Position numbers and translations under genes: made by a program. A DNA stretch of 64,000 nucleotides. It comes from Channa striata. Its lineage: Eukaryota; Chordata; Actinopteri; Anabantiformes; Channidae. A model generated the notes under the pieces. It was not told the origin of the DNA, did no database searches, and saw nothing but the letters and a program-made list of their open reading frames with translations. Positions 1 to 10,700 of the stretch are shown one piece after another; position 1 is the first letter of the stretch; every line of letters begins with the position of its first letter. The DNA lies in the NCBI GenBank assembly GCA_033026295.1, contig CM065168.1, forward strand, positions 38,576,875 through 38,640,874. Direction: 5' to 3'.

Positions 1-1439
1 ACGACGGACTAGAAGAGGGCTGAGAATTGAGAGAATGGACATATTTGGACACCGCTCACGTGTCCCTTGTGATCTGCTGGAACACACTGGCTAATGCCAG
101 ATGCAGATGCACATAGAGTAAAATTGGACCTGGACATTGGATAACCAACTGTTTCTGCTGGTTTTTGCCATATGATTCTTTGTTATAGGATTCTTCTCAC
201 AAACATCAACAATGTAGTTGACACTGTGGAGATTAATGGAGGCCAAATCTTTATCCAATTTGAAAGATAAACTTGTAAGGACTCAGTGGAAAGTACTGAG
301 CTTCAAACCTAACAAACAATATAATTTCATCAGTAACAAATATGCTTTCACTTTAAATGTAATTTTTCTGGTTTGTTTAAATAATGTATTTATTTTCATT
401 CTGAATATATATTTTTAGATTTGACATTTTCTGATTTATTTTTCCTTTTCCAATTACAGATGCTTTGGTGCAGGGCCTGGAAATAACGCGATGGGCATTT
501 TTTTCAGTGGACCTTCCTATTGATTTTATAAACTTCAGTACAATTAAAGGCGACGTTTCCCACTTTATGAACACAAAATCAAAATTGCATTGACTTGAAA
601 ATATATTTATTCATTTAAAGCATGTATAGTTGCTTATGCTATTTTTCAGGTTTCAACTTTAAGAACTTTGCTTTTTTAAACTTTGTCTTTCCAATTGACA
701 AACCTTTTGCCCCCATATGACTCCATGCATTGTTTTAAAAATCCCAGGCACATAATTTCGTCTCCCTTTAAATACGCTTACTCATGGATTTCTACGTAAT
801 GCATCAATCAATCCGACATTAGCATTAGTCAAGGACGCAGTCGCACCCTCCATCATTGTCCCGCAAGGAAGCTTGCAGATGCTTAAGTGGCCGCGTCACG
901 CAGGGGTGAGCGCGAACGGGAGGCGTCACCTTTGGTGTCACTGTTGGTAATGTTGTACATTAGTGCTTTGTCATGCAAGGAAGTCAAATAATTTGACAAA
1001 AGGTAATAAAGATGAGGATGAGTAAGGATCTTCAAAATGAGATGAGCTCGATATGTGTGTATTCATTTAGTTGAGTGATGGGAGTTCAGCACATAATTTA
1101 TTCAATGACTCACTTGTACTCCTCACATCCAGCGCAATTATGTGAGCATCAACACGGTGAATGTGCCGTGCCTCGTTTCATGAAAGTCTGAATATAGACC
1201 TGGGTTTCTACGGAGGAGCGCTGAAAGCACAGTTCATCCTATTGTGGCTCGAGAGCTCTTTCCACAACAGGTGCAAAGAAGCTCACTTTTTTTTTGTCTA
1301 GAGATCGGCTGCTTGTCAGCACTTGCTTCCCCTCGTGGCTCAGGGATAACACGGTCTACACAAGAGGCGAAGAGGAGAATAGACTTGAAATGTTAAAAAA
1401 ACACATTTAATTTGACTGTGTTAGCTTTAGCCAAACTAA
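1..1439. other. intergenic, no gene seen
   Basis: This stretch is AT-rich intergenic DNA with only short chance reading frames. The block 770-960 is less AT-rich, free of simple repeats and contains several CpGs (for example around TGGCCGCGTCACGC). It could be a regulatory element, but no motif decides this. Confidence 0.4.
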
Positions 1440-1845
1440 CTGAAATCAAAACACCGTTGCAGAATGCAGCATCACGTATTCAATCGTTTGAAAAGTCCAA
1501 ATTAAGAAAACACAGTTTTTTGTGCTTGCTCCACACAGGACATGGACACAAACTGACCGTCGCTCATTCCTCCCCACAGCGGTCAGACTGCACAACGCAT
1601 CTCTGCAGGGATACACAATGTGTTATTACACAGTGTATATTGTTGTTGTGTTATAAAAACCAGGAGATGTGCAATATCTAAATGGGCATATGTATAAATA
1701 TGTACATATGCACATACAAGGTTCTTTGATTGCACAGTTAATAGTGTTGTTTTTGATCGTGGATTTTTATTTTCTTACCGGTGCTTTAACACAAGAATTT
1801 CCCCACTGTCGGATCAATAAAGTCGTATGTTATCTTATATTAAAT
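1440..1845 (+). mobile_element. 3' end of a CR1/L2-type (Rex1/L2-like) LINE
   Basis: In the frame starting at 1555 the sequence encodes DRRSFLPTAVRLHNASLQG. This is the C-terminal 'RRSF.P.AVRL.N' ending of the reverse-transcriptase ORF in CR1/L2/Rex1-clade fish LINEs. It is followed by an AT-rich 3' UTR-like stretch and the tail AATTTCCCCACTGTCGGATC plus AATAAA (1816-1821), a common 3' terminus of these elements. Only the last few tens of codons and the tail remain, so it is a 5'-truncated dead copy. The upstream limit is approximate. Confidence 0.72.
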
Positions 1846-2303
1846 TAGACACGGGCACCACATTATTTTTTATAACCTAATCCTGACTTGTACTTGTCAA
1901 CAACATTGTCCTTTACTTGTTTGGAGAGTTCCTCGGTCTTCATGGCAGCGTTTGGTTGGTGATGCCTCTTGCTTAGTTGTTGCAGCCTCTGAGGCCTTTG
2001 AAAAAAGGTGCGTATATGTAATTACAGATCATGTGATGTTTTATTGCACACAGGTGGACATCATTTCACTAACTATATGACATCTGAAGGTGATTGGCTG
2101 CACCAGAGCTTTTTATGGGCTTCATAACAAAGGGGGTAAATACATACGCACATGCCAATCTTCTACTTCTAAAAATTTTTTTTACATATATATTTTTTTC
2201 ATTTCACTTCACCAACTTAGACTATTGTGTTCTGATCCATCACATAAAATTCACATTAACAAAAACCCTGAACTTGGGGTGAATACTTTTGCAAGGCACC
2301 GTA
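1846..2303 (+). mobile_element. 3' portion of a Tc1/mariner-type DNA transposon, no coding capacity
   Basis: The right edge GAATACTTTTGCAAGGCAC (2281-2299), followed by a TA at 2302-2303, matches the terminal inverted repeat of a fish Tc1-like family whose ends read CAGTGCCTTGCAAAAGTATTC in the opposite orientation. The interior, including TGCACCAGAGCTTTTTATGG (about 2099-2118) and CATTTCACTTCACCAACTTA (about 2200-2219), also resembles the non-coding 3' part of that family. I cannot find the left terminal repeat, so the copy is truncated or was broken. It starts directly after the LINE tail. The family assignment is from memory of fish repeats, not a database search. Confidence 0.68.
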
Positions 2304-2689
2304 TGTGGTGGACAGTTAACCTCCATGTTTGCTAAGCTCCTGCCGGTGTCCTGTAACAAAAAAATATCCCTTGTCCCCAGTTTTAGAAACTCTAACTTAA
2401 CTCTTTTGGTTCGCCTGGAATAAACTTGAAGGAATGTATAAATCATGTTAAAGCAGCTCCCTAGGTGATGTGAAAATTGCAATAGGTGTTGGTATAGACT
2501 TCACACTAGATCTGTGATGTGCTCCTGTCCTTCAGAGAACAAGTGCTACTTTCCCGACCTGACTGAAAGGGGACAAGCCACTTTGTTCTCTTACCTCACA
2601 GGGAAATCCTAACATTGATAAATTTAAAGATTTAAGGCCTCATTAAAGCAGCGCATACAGGCTAAATCTAATGAACGCTCTGTCACTTC
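2304..2689. other. intergenic, nothing seen
   Basis: Unremarkable intergenic sequence with no repeat, exon or RNA gene that I can recognise. Confidence 0.4.
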
Positions 2690-3160
2690 ACCGCCCCGTT
2701 TTGAATTAAAAACAGCCATATCCACCTTGCGATCTGTATGAACAATCGATTTCTTCTACTTGCTTTATCGGCCCGGACAGTTTCTGAGCGCCGCACAAGC
2801 TTTATCCTGACTCTTTCGGCTTGTCTAGGCCGCGCTGGCCGCGGTCCACCCAGCCCGGATAAGCCGTTCCATCGGATTATCATTGACAGGAAGTCCGGAC
2901 CTGCTGAGAGAGGCACTTTCCCCTCGTGATTCTCGATCTGACATTGGGATGGACAACAAACAAATCTTTTCCACGGGGAGCGCGGTGCTCCATAATCCGT
3001 GCTGACCTTCCCTGGCTGCAATTCAGCTTTATTTTTAGTCGGGCTGAAGAGAAGAAGCCTACCTGTGTGCTGCTGATGCACACACAGGTAGGAGCGCAGT
3101 GCAACAATTTTCCCAGCAGTCCTCCGCCTTATCACTGCTTTTATTTTGATGAATAGCAAA
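2690..3160. promoter_or_regulatory. GC-richer block, possible conserved regulatory element
   Basis: This block stands out from its AT-rich flanks by GC and CpG content (for example GGCCGCGCTGGCCGCGGTCC near 2829-2848). It is free of repeats. A 158-codon minus-strand frame (2683-3159) crosses it, but its protein is compositionally random and resembles no family. An inverted repeat CCTACCTGTGTG/CACACAGGTAGG (arms 3058-3069 and 3081-3092) lies near its right end. A distal CpG-rich enhancer or an unknown non-coding promoter are the alternatives. Confidence 0.3.
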
Positions 3161-5545
3161 AATCTGACTCTGGTGTTTGGAGCTTAAAGTGAAGATGCCT
3201 TCATGGCTCGAAATCTATCCACATCTCTTTGTGGGTAGAACATGGATATCTATATGCACATACTGGCGGTAGACGGCATAATTAACACTAATTGTTAGGG
3301 AAAATGACTCATTCCCTTTTGAATCTAATAAAGGTAATTCATACTGCATATGCATATTGCATGCAATGTGCACATTACTTTCATGTTAGTAATGACAGAT
3401 TTGTTTGTTAGCTTTTCGGTAATTATGGGAAATTATCATTGTAAACAAAACCTTCTAAAGCAACTAAAACCAACACTACATTACTTTCATTAGAATGTTC
3501 ACCGCAGTTTATTTTCAGTCATATCCAGGTTCATCGTTCCATGTGCGAAACAAACCCGGTGGTGAAAAGACTTTCCTGCAGATTCTCGCTAAAAACTACA
3601 GAGCTAAGCTTTACCTGGAAATGATTTAAGCTGTGTTATTATTGAAATAATGTAACTGTGATCACTTCAGTGGCATAAACAGCGTGAAAGAGAATTAAGA
3701 GACAGATTATTTTTTAAAATAGTGTTCTCTGGATTTATTGATATTTAGAACATTGTTTAATAACACTATGCTCATCATCTACATTTTTAATCACAAGTGT
3801 TCAGATCACGACATTGTGTAAACCTTTGTCACACTGGTTTACACAAACCTTTGTCGAAAGCTTCACAGTATGTGCCTTTCACTACTAGGTCTCCTAAACA
3901 TTCTGTTCTTGTGCAGCTAAACTGCAAATGTGATACATTTTTGTGCATGATTATTCTCAGATGAAAGGTATTATTTGAATGAATGAAGTGCTACAGTTAT
4001 CAACAGAGTGTGAGTCACAAGGCTGCATATAAAGTGCAGGACTGTGGTGGTGCAGGACGAAGTCCTGTGCGCTGTCGGGTTTAGGCAACAAAAGCGCTTT
4101 GATAAAGGTTAGAGTGAGATCGTAGCATTTTTAATTTAATGTAAGTGCCTTTAAAAACAACTATAAACCGATTAATAAAGCAAAAGTCTGGATCGTGCTG
4201 ACAAAAACGTACTGCAGGAGGGCGGCTTTGTCTGCTCAGTCACGTATTTGCATCATGTTATACTGTATGAGATAGAAATCAGTAATGTTCTTTACTTTAG
4301 TTATGTAGGCTGAAAAAGAGCGACAGAGCATCTGCTTGTCTTTGACAAACTGTAAAATCACATCAATTCACAATTAAATGACGACACGCTTAAAAAAAAA
4401 AAAACAGAGTTAATTGAATTAAAATTCTTACATTTCTACAGAGACTCCACGGCTATTTACATACTTTGGTTGAGCATCAAGAGGCCAGAGCACCTGGAGC
4501 AAATTAAATGAAGCTTTGTGTCAGAGATATCTCAGTGATTAATATTTAGGAATCTTAATACCTGAATAAGTAGGTAAGGCAGAGAAAAAAAGGTGGCGTT
4601 ACCCGAACCTGCCTCAGTGTGTGTTTGTGCGTACAGCGTGTGCATGTGTGTTGTGTGCGTTCAAGCAGCTGCAGTGCTTTCAAGTCTCCGAGAGTAGAAA
4701 GTACAGAACCAAGAAATGGAGAACAGGGGGAGTAAATGTTAAAATTACCATATTGATGGATGTTACAAAATAGGGGCTTCATCTTTTTCATCTGAATTTC
4801 AATGATGCATAATCATAATGGTCATTTGCTTTGCCTATTTGCATAGTTCCAAGATTTATTCAATTTTTAAAAAAAATCATTTTACCAACAAAGAGAAATG
4901 AGTGCTGAAACTACGTTTTTATGTGGGTCATAATGACGTGTCACAAACTACCACTTGGTGTAGTACACCTCAAGCTGTGAACCCACTGGAAATTTTTTCT
5001 TTTAATGATACTCACTATGAAAAGAGCCTGAATCAAAGGTTTAATCGCTGACTTTTACAGGTCATAAACACGGGCAAACACACATTGAGATTTTGATTTG
5101 GAGAGAAAAGTAAAACATGATTTTGAGACTGTTCTGTCTTAAGTTATTGTGAGTCGGCTGCTGCGCCCTGCAAAATCCCAAAGCCTCACAAACTACAAAA
5201 TGATAAGCTGACAAATATTGACATCTCGACACAACATGACAAACATCAGTCAATAAATTTTTTTCATTATAAAAGCTATAACAGCTCCATCCCGTGTCTA
5301 TTTAAGCAACTACTTTAATATAAATATTAAAATTTGTAAAGAAAAGCGAGTAACTATTGAAAGAGAGTGGGACTGATTTCAAAAATTGCTTAAATTAATA
5401 TCAACTCGAGAATTGTGTGAGATTACAGTAATATTGACTGTGAATGTGGCTGGATTACATCTCATGAAACGGAAACTTCTTTGATACCTTAACTTTGCTT
5501 TGATGTTTTCTCCTTGACTTCGATTTTTGCTGCCTTGTACTTCAC
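3161..5545. other. intergenic, AT-rich, octamer-like palindromes
   Basis: No gene is visible. TGCATATGCA (3345-3354) and ATTGCATGCAAT (3356-3367) are adjacent perfect palindromes resembling POU/octamer half-sites. An imperfect GT-rich tract lies at about 4615-4663. The rest shows nothing recognisable. Confidence 0.4.
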
Positions 5546-5590
5546 TTGTAAGTCGCTTTGGATAAAAGCATCTGACATAATGTAAATGAA
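5546..5590 (+). repeat. fragment of a common teleost interspersed repeat tail
   Basis: AAGTCGCTTTGGATAAAAGC followed by ATCTGACATAATGTAAATG is a copy of a tail found in thousands of fish loci, typically reading CGCTTTGGATAAAAGCGTCT. It belongs to the 3' end of retroposed elements; I do not assign a family name. Only the tail is recognisable. Confidence 0.55.
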
Positions 5591-7080
5591 AATACAGATG
5601 ATGATGGTGGGAAAGGGAATATTTCTGCACTGCTGCCAGTGCTGGGCGGCACCTCTTGCACCTCTCTTCAATAATATACATCTCTGCTACAGAGGTGTAT
5701 GCTACGGTATATATGAAAAAAAGCATACTATATTACATAATATATTTTTAATAAAGATGCCATATGGAAAATACATGGGGGATTTTACAGTTCAACAAGA
5801 CTTCCATGCTAGCAGGACAGCGCTTTGAGCTAAATATGATTGTCTGCATGCCAATATTTTTACAATAATAATGCTTAACATGCAGATTTTTACAAAGACT
5901 AATTTTTAAACATAGGACTTTCTATATTTAGCCTATTAATATTGTTTCTCCTCATGTCATTTTTGTCAAATTTGTGCTAAACATGCAGCACTGAGGATTT
6001 TGGGAGCTCCATTTGCTTTTTAAAATCATTGATCTATTTAATTTTTTTTTTCGCTTCTTCACAGTTGGTGTTTATATATGAATTTTCACGTGGTGTAATT
6101 CGGACGTGGTCGCGTCGCTCCTTCGTTCTAATTAGCTCACCCAGAGCTGCTGAGGCAATGTCTCACCTGGCTGCCTTTGATGCTTCCCACAAAAACAGTG
6201 CTATAGATACGCTCATCTTTGTGTTTGCATAAAGTGTCCATGGATAGACTGATGCAGGTTCCTCACTAAGATCTCCATAGCAACACCTTGTCATGTGTGT
6301 TTAAGTCAGTCTGTGCAGCGGTAGTGTCACAGGGAAATACAGCCTCAGTACCCATCACAAAGTGACAGTGCAATTTACTTTACTCCCTAATCCTGTTTTC
6401 CCCCCAAAAGAAGCATCAACACCTGCATTACTTAAAGGAAACTGGGAAGGAATTCTCAGCAAGTTGATAGGCTTTTTGTGTCAGAGCTGATATTTGAGTT
6501 TACGTCTGTAAATTTAAGCCCGTATAGAGGCAGATGGACTGTATACAGTGTCTTCTTAAGGAGCCATTTCTCCTAAATTGCAGCGCATTTGCAGCTCGCC
6601 TGTGGCAGCCCAGAAGCCTATTTTGAAATTCATAACAACTCAAGTCACATAAATAGATGAGATTGTTGTCATGGTCTTATATCATGGCACAGACAGCTCA
6701 TCCAAACACTGCAAAGTGAATCTACATAATCTATCAATATGCTGTAAAGCTTTGGGCCTTCAAGAAGATTCAGGGGATCAATACTTTGCTGCAGGTATTG
6801 ACAGGACTTTAAATGGTGGCTTAACACGATGTGCAAACTCTGGAAACATTTTTCACAGTTTCTCCATTATCCTGTTGCACATTTGTTTCAGAGACACAGC
6901 CTATTCATTCAGGAGGGTTCTCTGCCGAGGACCAGCGGCATAAAAGGAGCGAGTTTTAAAGCGAAAGTTAATCAAAATCTGTTCAACGTGTCAGGTTGTG
7001 ATATAAACGACTTCTCTGAGCTCCGAGTGCCTGTAATCATACATCATACAGATTTAACTAAATCACTATAATGGACCGTG
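5591..7080. other. intergenic; X-box-like site
   Basis: No gene is visible. ATCTCCATAGCAAC (6271-6284) matches 13 of 14 positions of the RFX X-box consensus GTYNCCATRGNAAC. The stretch 6080-6240 is mixed in composition and repeat-free and may be regulatory. The remainder shows nothing recognisable. Confidence 0.35.
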
Positions 7081-7200
7081 ACATGTGCGTCTCGGGGATC
7101 AAATCGAGCTGGCAGAGACAGTTACTGTAGAAACAGTCCGACTGCTAAGATTTTGATCTTGTGGCAACAACGCTAACCACAGCAGTGCTACCAGTCCAGC
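7081..7200 (-). repeat. possible degraded tRNA-like SINE fragment
   Basis: Read on the minus strand, GGTAGCACTGCTGTGGTTAG followed by CGTTGTTGCC resembles the A-box head of tRNA-derived repeats common in fish (TGGTTAGC..TGTTGCC). CTCGATTTGATCCCC about 75 bases later vaguely resembles a B box. The spacing is larger than in a tRNA and no tail is seen. It may instead be chance similarity. Confidence 0.3.
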
Positions 7201-7738
7201 TAACAGCCTCCACCTATCCAGAGTCGGATCACTGCAACACATTCCGGCTCCTCCAGCAGGACCCTGAAGCACCCAGGACCCAGAATTAACACCACCCGGC
7301 CGTTGTAATGACGTGGCAGACAGGGGTCAGTGTGGGAAAAATGATGCCTCCCCTGACTGACAGGTGTCAGAACACAGCGCATCACAGCCTGCTGACTCCT
7401 GATCACCACAACGTGCACCTAATGTTGTGGCTAATTGATCCTCCTTCTGATTGGCACCTGGAAAACCTCCAATGGAAGACGCCCATTGCCTGACCCACCT
7501 TGACTGGTTCTACTCTGGGGTTCCTCACCATAGACAGTTCACTCACGAACACAGAGAGGAGCCCGAAGAACCACAATGGATAAAAGAAAAAGACATACAA
7601 CAATATTGCAACCATCAGGAAATATAACAGTTTAAAAAAAGTATTAACAGCTATATTCAACTATGTTTACTTTTCAAAGTATTTGGGGCTTTTATTTCAA
7701 GAGTTCTAAACAGACTATGAGACAGGAAACATAAAAGC
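7201..7738. other. intergenic, unassigned
   Basis: A moderately GC-rich stretch (7200-7530) with no convincing coding frame and no repeat I can name. It could be part of an older retroelement linked to the tRNA-like piece just before it, but no motif supports that. Confidence 0.3.
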
Positions 7739-7790
7739 ATAAGATAAGATAAATAATAAATCTTTATTCATCCCGCATGGGGGAAATTTA
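7739..7790 (-). repeat. LINE 3' tail fragment, inverted
   Basis: On the minus strand the sequence reads AAATTTCCCCCATGCGGGAT followed by GAATAAAGATTT and then TTATCTTATCTTATG. This is the same kind of terminus as the LINE end near 1800 (AATTTCCCC..GGATCAATAAAG) but in the opposite orientation. Only the terminus is recognisable. Confidence 0.6.
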
Positions 7791-10700
7791 CCTAAATATA
7801 TTTAAATGATGTATTTCTCTAATTTCCATAGAAATAATTTGGTTGGTAGCTTAGTTTGGAGCACTTTATACACACGGACCCAATAAAATAGACTTTCAGC
7901 ATATAAATACACTTTGGGAGATGCTAGATTGATTCAAAAAGGGTTTTGAGACATTTCCCTCTCAAAAATGTGACTGAAATGATTTCTGTGTAGACACAGC
8001 TGAGCCTGGCCACTCTCGCACTTGTACTAGCAATTTAATTTTTTTTTTGTTACTAGTCAAAGCTCGTGAGCGTAGGTGAGAGCTGCTAAATTGAAAGCTT
8101 TGCCTCACAGCTCAGCTCTTCAAAACAATGTTCCCGAACTCAACCGTTTTTCACGACCTGGCTCATTTTCATGCCGCCTTGTTCCCAATCTCAAGCTCTT
8201 ACTTTGGTGCATAGGGGCGTTATCAAAAACAATAAAAACGCTAAATCAGTTGAGACTGACCGGTGCCTTTGGATAACCATGACCTGGATGACTTTTGCAG
8301 TTCGAATTTTAGTGGAAACTTAATAGTGCTCTTCTCAAACATGCACAAATCATTTTCCATCAGCACTACTTTGGAAGGTCACTGTCATCTCATTATGGGC
8401 TTGGCAGGATGACATTCACTCAGCAACAGACTGAAAAACATGGGGAGAGCCGGCTGGACAATCAAGGCTAACGTGATAATAATACAAAAATAAAAAGTCT
8501 GACTTTCATCAACAAATAGCAATAACGAAGTGGAAAAAAAGGTAAGAGTGAAAATTAGGAAAATTAAGAGTAAAATGAAGAAGAGTCCTAAAACAAAGAG
8601 CGACGCTGGCAGGTAAAAATCCCACGTTCTCCGTCTCTGATGTCCCGTCTGTGGGTGAAAGCAGACAACATCTGAAGACTGTGAGAGATTACTGCGGTCA
8701 ATATGCAAAGGAGTAAACCATTTAACTGCAAACACTGAGGCGAGCGGTTCCGTGGGGCGGTGATGGAGTTCGTGCTTTAATAGATGATGCCCACAGTAGA
8801 TTTCTCTCCACTTGTTAAAAGACTGATCTTTCATGATCTTATTAGCATTGCATTAAAATACAATGAATTATTATCCTGAAACAGAGCCGTTTCCTGGCAA
8901 ATTTCATTAAAGCATTTTAAGACGAGCCTCAGCTACCATTTCTTTTTTTTTTTAGTTGGAAGGGACTTAAATTTTGACTATAAATGTCCCGATGCAGCGG
9001 CAGAAAAAGACCTGACAGCTACTTCTTATTCAGTGTTACTACTGAATAATTTGTTGACACAATCTAACAATTTCAATAATAATCCCGTTTAATAACTAAA
9101 GCGCTTGTCTTTTCGTCTTGTATTCCGTCAAGTGTCAAATTAACTGAGCGCAGCACAACGCAGCGCTGCTGTATTAATTTAATGAGGAAAATGTTGACAA
9201 CTATTGCTGCTCGATGCTCCATTCTTAACCGTTTTTTTTTCCTCTTTCTCTCAGTGAGAGGCACCAAACCATGTGAATAAAGAGCTGCTGTCGGTGGACA
9301 CAGATACTCAGAGGTGAGGGTCCTTATGGGACAACACAGATCTCCCGCACTCATCCTGATTATCACCACTTAATTATAATTTATCTGCTGTCAAGTGATG
9401 GAAATTACCATAACAGACAGCACCAACTGCTCCAAAAGAGCAAAGTGCTGTGCTTGTTTACCCCAAAAGGTCTAATTATCTCCAGACTCGGCCCCAAACC
9501 CTAAACTATTATACTAAAGCATTTGACACGGCGTTTTGTGGTATTATTTGGACTTTTTTGTTGGTATGTACCAGCATGGTGTGCAGACCCCACGGAGCAT
9601 GATGGGCATATAAGAAAAGAAAAAAAAAAAACAACATCTTGGACCAACATGAAAAGCAGAAATGTCTCGATCTGGAAACACTGTCTCAAACGGTGAAAGC
9701 CTCAAGGTGTTTTGCTCTGCACTTGAAAAGACTGAAAACTGACGACTTTTCCCCTTTTGCTGCCTATGATGTGCATCTTGCGAGCGTCTAAGAGCAGGCA
9801 GTGTAGGAGCAGTCAATGGGAAGCCCGATGGATCGCTGTTGAACTAGTAACAGCAAAGGCTGAGCTGAAGTGCTGGGGGAATATGGGCTAAGTGGGCTGT
9901 GAAGGGTTGGAACACTTGGAAGAGGAATCTGGCAGCCTGATGCTGCTATTTACATATCAGGAAGCTTAGAAATGTGTGAAAGACAGAGTCATTCAGAATA
10001 TTACAGCTAAATTTAACGAAATAGTTTCACATAAAGATTATGTGGCAAATCCTCGCAGAGAGCTGACAAATACAGTAAATGGAGGCCATTAGGAATAAAT
10101 AAGATACCCTATAAATGTATAAACTGTATGCCGTGTACAAGGTCGAATGTATATTGTCAAACAGAAACAAATAATGATCATGAAAAATCAAGAATTTTTG
10201 CTCCTCCAACCAACAGAACGCAAAGATACTAAATACACAGGGTTATGAAAAAGTCCTGTAATCAAACAGCTGGAACGTGTAAATTCTGAATTTATCCATC
10301 TCCATATTCGTGCAGCAGGTTGTAACGTGAAACTTTACACTAGGTCACATAATGTCAACGTTGAGCTTAACTTGCAAAAGAACATTAACAATAAATAACT
10401 AAAGGTAGATTTCATATCTATTCACACAGTTTAGAGAGAACTGAAGAGTTTTTCAGAGTTTTACAAGGGTTTAAAGGGTTTATTTCGGGGGGTTTCGGTG
10501 TGACTTGACATTTGAAGAAAAAAGCCGCCACTTTGCACTCAAACCTCAAAGCCGTTTATTGATAACAAGCGGCCGTTGGTGTGTGCGGTCTACGACTCTT
10601 GTGATCCTCAGTCCCCCTCCTGCCTCCAACTGCCTGCAGCCACTGGGTGATTATGGGCCTACACAGGGGTAACAGTGGGGCCCGTGATTTGCCCCCCCCC

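Noticed and set aside
2683..3159. 158-codon minus-strand open frame
   Set aside because: It crosses a GC-rich block where stops are rarer. The composition is random and basic, there is no domain or signal, a competing frame exists on the other strand, and it shows no likeness to TUSC1 or any other family.
8385..8834. 149-codon minus-strand open frame with hydrophobic runs
   Set aside because: The hydrophobic stretches come from A-rich plus-strand sequence read as Leu/Phe/Ile on the other strand. There are no splice context or family features.
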